NCBI RefSeq assembly: GCF_003987595.1
Contig: NZ_NGJZ01000003.1
Location: 124,001 to 188,000, forward strand
Reading direction: 5' to 3'
Origin: Vagococcus entomophilus
Lineage (GTDB): Bacteria; Bacillota; Bacilli; Lactobacillales; Vagococcaceae
DNA: 64,000 bases
Position numbers and translations under genes: made by a program. Every line of letters starts with the position of its first letter. Within the stretch, counting starts at the first letter, position 1. Below, one piece after another: positions 63,316 to 64,000 of the stretch. The notes under the pieces are model-generated. The model ran no database searches. It was not told the DNA's origin and saw only the letters and a list, made by a program, of their open reading frames with translations.

Positions 63316-64000
63316 TTATATGACAAATTGCTCTTTAATATATTCTAAAACCTGCTCTTCATCAAAATATTTAATAATCAAGATTGTTTCTTCCATCATT
63401 TTTTTCCCTGTAACATATTCTCCTGTTTTCAAATAAAAGCACCCTTTTAAATATTTAAAAATCGCTCTTTCACAAATAAATTCTCCCGTTTCCACATGGT
63501 GCCTTATGGCATCTAAAAAAAATAAAGCTTCTTCAAAACAACTAGATTTTAGACAGACAAAAATAGTACTTAAGATAATTTTTATAATCATTCTTTTAAA
63601 CTCAATAGAGTCTGTATAAAGGAACGGTTTTTTTAACAATTCTTTAGAAAACACCAGAATTGTTTGAATATTTAATCTTGGCAAAGAAAAAGAATATAAA
63701 TATAAATCATAATGAGTCCATTGTTCCGTAGAAAATAAATATTCCGTTAATTCTTCAATAAAAACTTCCGAGACTTTCTTTTGATGTGTCACAATATCTA
63801 GTAATATATTAATCACAATTGAATTCAGCTTATATTTTTCTTCCCCATAAACTTTATACAAAGAGTCTTCTTTTTGTTCCAAACGTTTTAAAAGAAATAG
63901 ATTTTTTTCATTGTATAATCTTTTAATATTATTAAACAATAACGGCATCGGTGCTTCTTTATAGTTGTTAATGATTAGTTCAAACTCATGTAAGCTTATA
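63316..64000 (-). CDS. Rgg/GadR/MutR-type transcriptional regulator, C-terminal part (runs off the right edge)
   Basis: The minus-strand frame is open to the window edge (its upstream residues read ISLHEFELIINNYKEA), so the N-terminal helix-turn-helix lies outside. The visible part of about 228 residues is all-helical, with TPR-like repeats (YLFSTEQWTHYDLYLYSF; ALFFLDAIRHH; YLKGCFYLKTGEY). This is the pattern of the peptide-binding C-terminal domain of Rgg proteins. Such regulators respond to short peptide pheromones and often control adjacent genes. The surface operon lies directly downstream in the same direction, with about 240 bp between. Confidence 0.72.
   Translation of the reverse strand, partial: ISLHEFELIINNYKEAPMPLLFNNIKRLYNEKNLFLLKRLEQKEDSLYKVYGEEKYKLNSIVINILLDIVTHQKKVSEVFIEELTEYLFSTEQWTHYDLYLYSFSLPRLNIQTILVFSKELLKKPFLYTDSIEFKRMIIKIILSTIFVCLKSSCFEEALFFLDAIRHHVETGEFICERAIFKYLKGCFYLKTGEYVTGKKMMEETILIIKYFDEEQVLEYIKEQFVI

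Overview
The window is AT-rich and densely coded, with clear Shine-Dalgarno sequences. It looks like a chromosomal segment of a low-GC Gram-positive coccus of the order Lactobacillales. Enterococcus or a close relative is the best guess. The grounds are dltXABCD, MecA and Spx, a mannose-family PTS with its DUF956 protein, class C sortase pili, the infC-rpmI-rplT operon with an L20-type leader, an Rgg-type regulator, and the coexistence of class Ib and class III ribonucleotide reductases. The genus is an inference. No tRNA, rRNA, CRISPR array, insertion sequence or prophage was seen.

Layout, left to right. 1-3.7 kb: the N-terminal part of a Kup potassium transporter behind a yybP-ykoY (Mn2+) riboswitch, then feoA-feoB and a small Cys-rich Feo-associated membrane protein behind a Fur-box-like site. 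3.9-7.8 kb: nrdHIEF with an NrdR-type box. 7.8-11.1 kb: mecA, spx, trpS and a ClpP paralogue. 11.1-14.7 kb: mannose-family PTS (IIAB, IIC, IID) and DUF956. 14.8-17.8 kb: lipoate ligase, metallo-beta-lactamase-fold hydrolase, M42 aminopeptidase. 17.9-22.4 kb: dltXABCD. 22.6-27.4 kb: a Bce-type ABC transporter and its divergent two-component system. 27.4-30.4 kb: nrdD-nrdG with paired NrdR boxes. 30.5-36.8 kb: a two-pilin, two-sortase pilus operon. 37.1-39.8 kb: an ECF transporter. 39.9-52.6 kb: a peptide and nitrogen scavenging region. It holds a nine-gene operon (two M20 amidohydrolases, OppBCADF-type transporter, ammonium-transporter/PII fusion, metal-dependent amidohydrolase) and a divergent AbgB-like M20 enzyme. 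53-54.3 kb: infC-rpmI-rplT. 54.5-56.8 kb: SulP transporter and pentapeptide-repeat protein. 56.9-63.1 kb: a four-gene surface/secreted operon rich in bacterial Ig-like repeats. 63.3-64 kb: the C-terminal part of an Rgg-like regulator.

Three regulatory links stand out. First, the dlt operon and the Bce-type transporter carry the same promoter architecture: a TNACA-N4-TGTNA-type box, then TTGTAA, then exactly 33 bp to the -10. This makes it likely that the adjacent response regulator controls both D-alanylation of teichoic acids and the antimicrobial-peptide detoxification transporter. Second, near-identical NrdR-type boxes lie before nrdHIEF and nrdDG. Third, the peptide/ammonium locus has a near-consensus CodY box and a repeated motif overlapping the -10 of both divergent promoters. 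The least explained parts are the Ig-repeat surface operon, with its shared N-terminal domain, an LPRTN sorting motif and a small secreted protein of unknown family, and the Amt-PII fusion inside a peptide-uptake operon.
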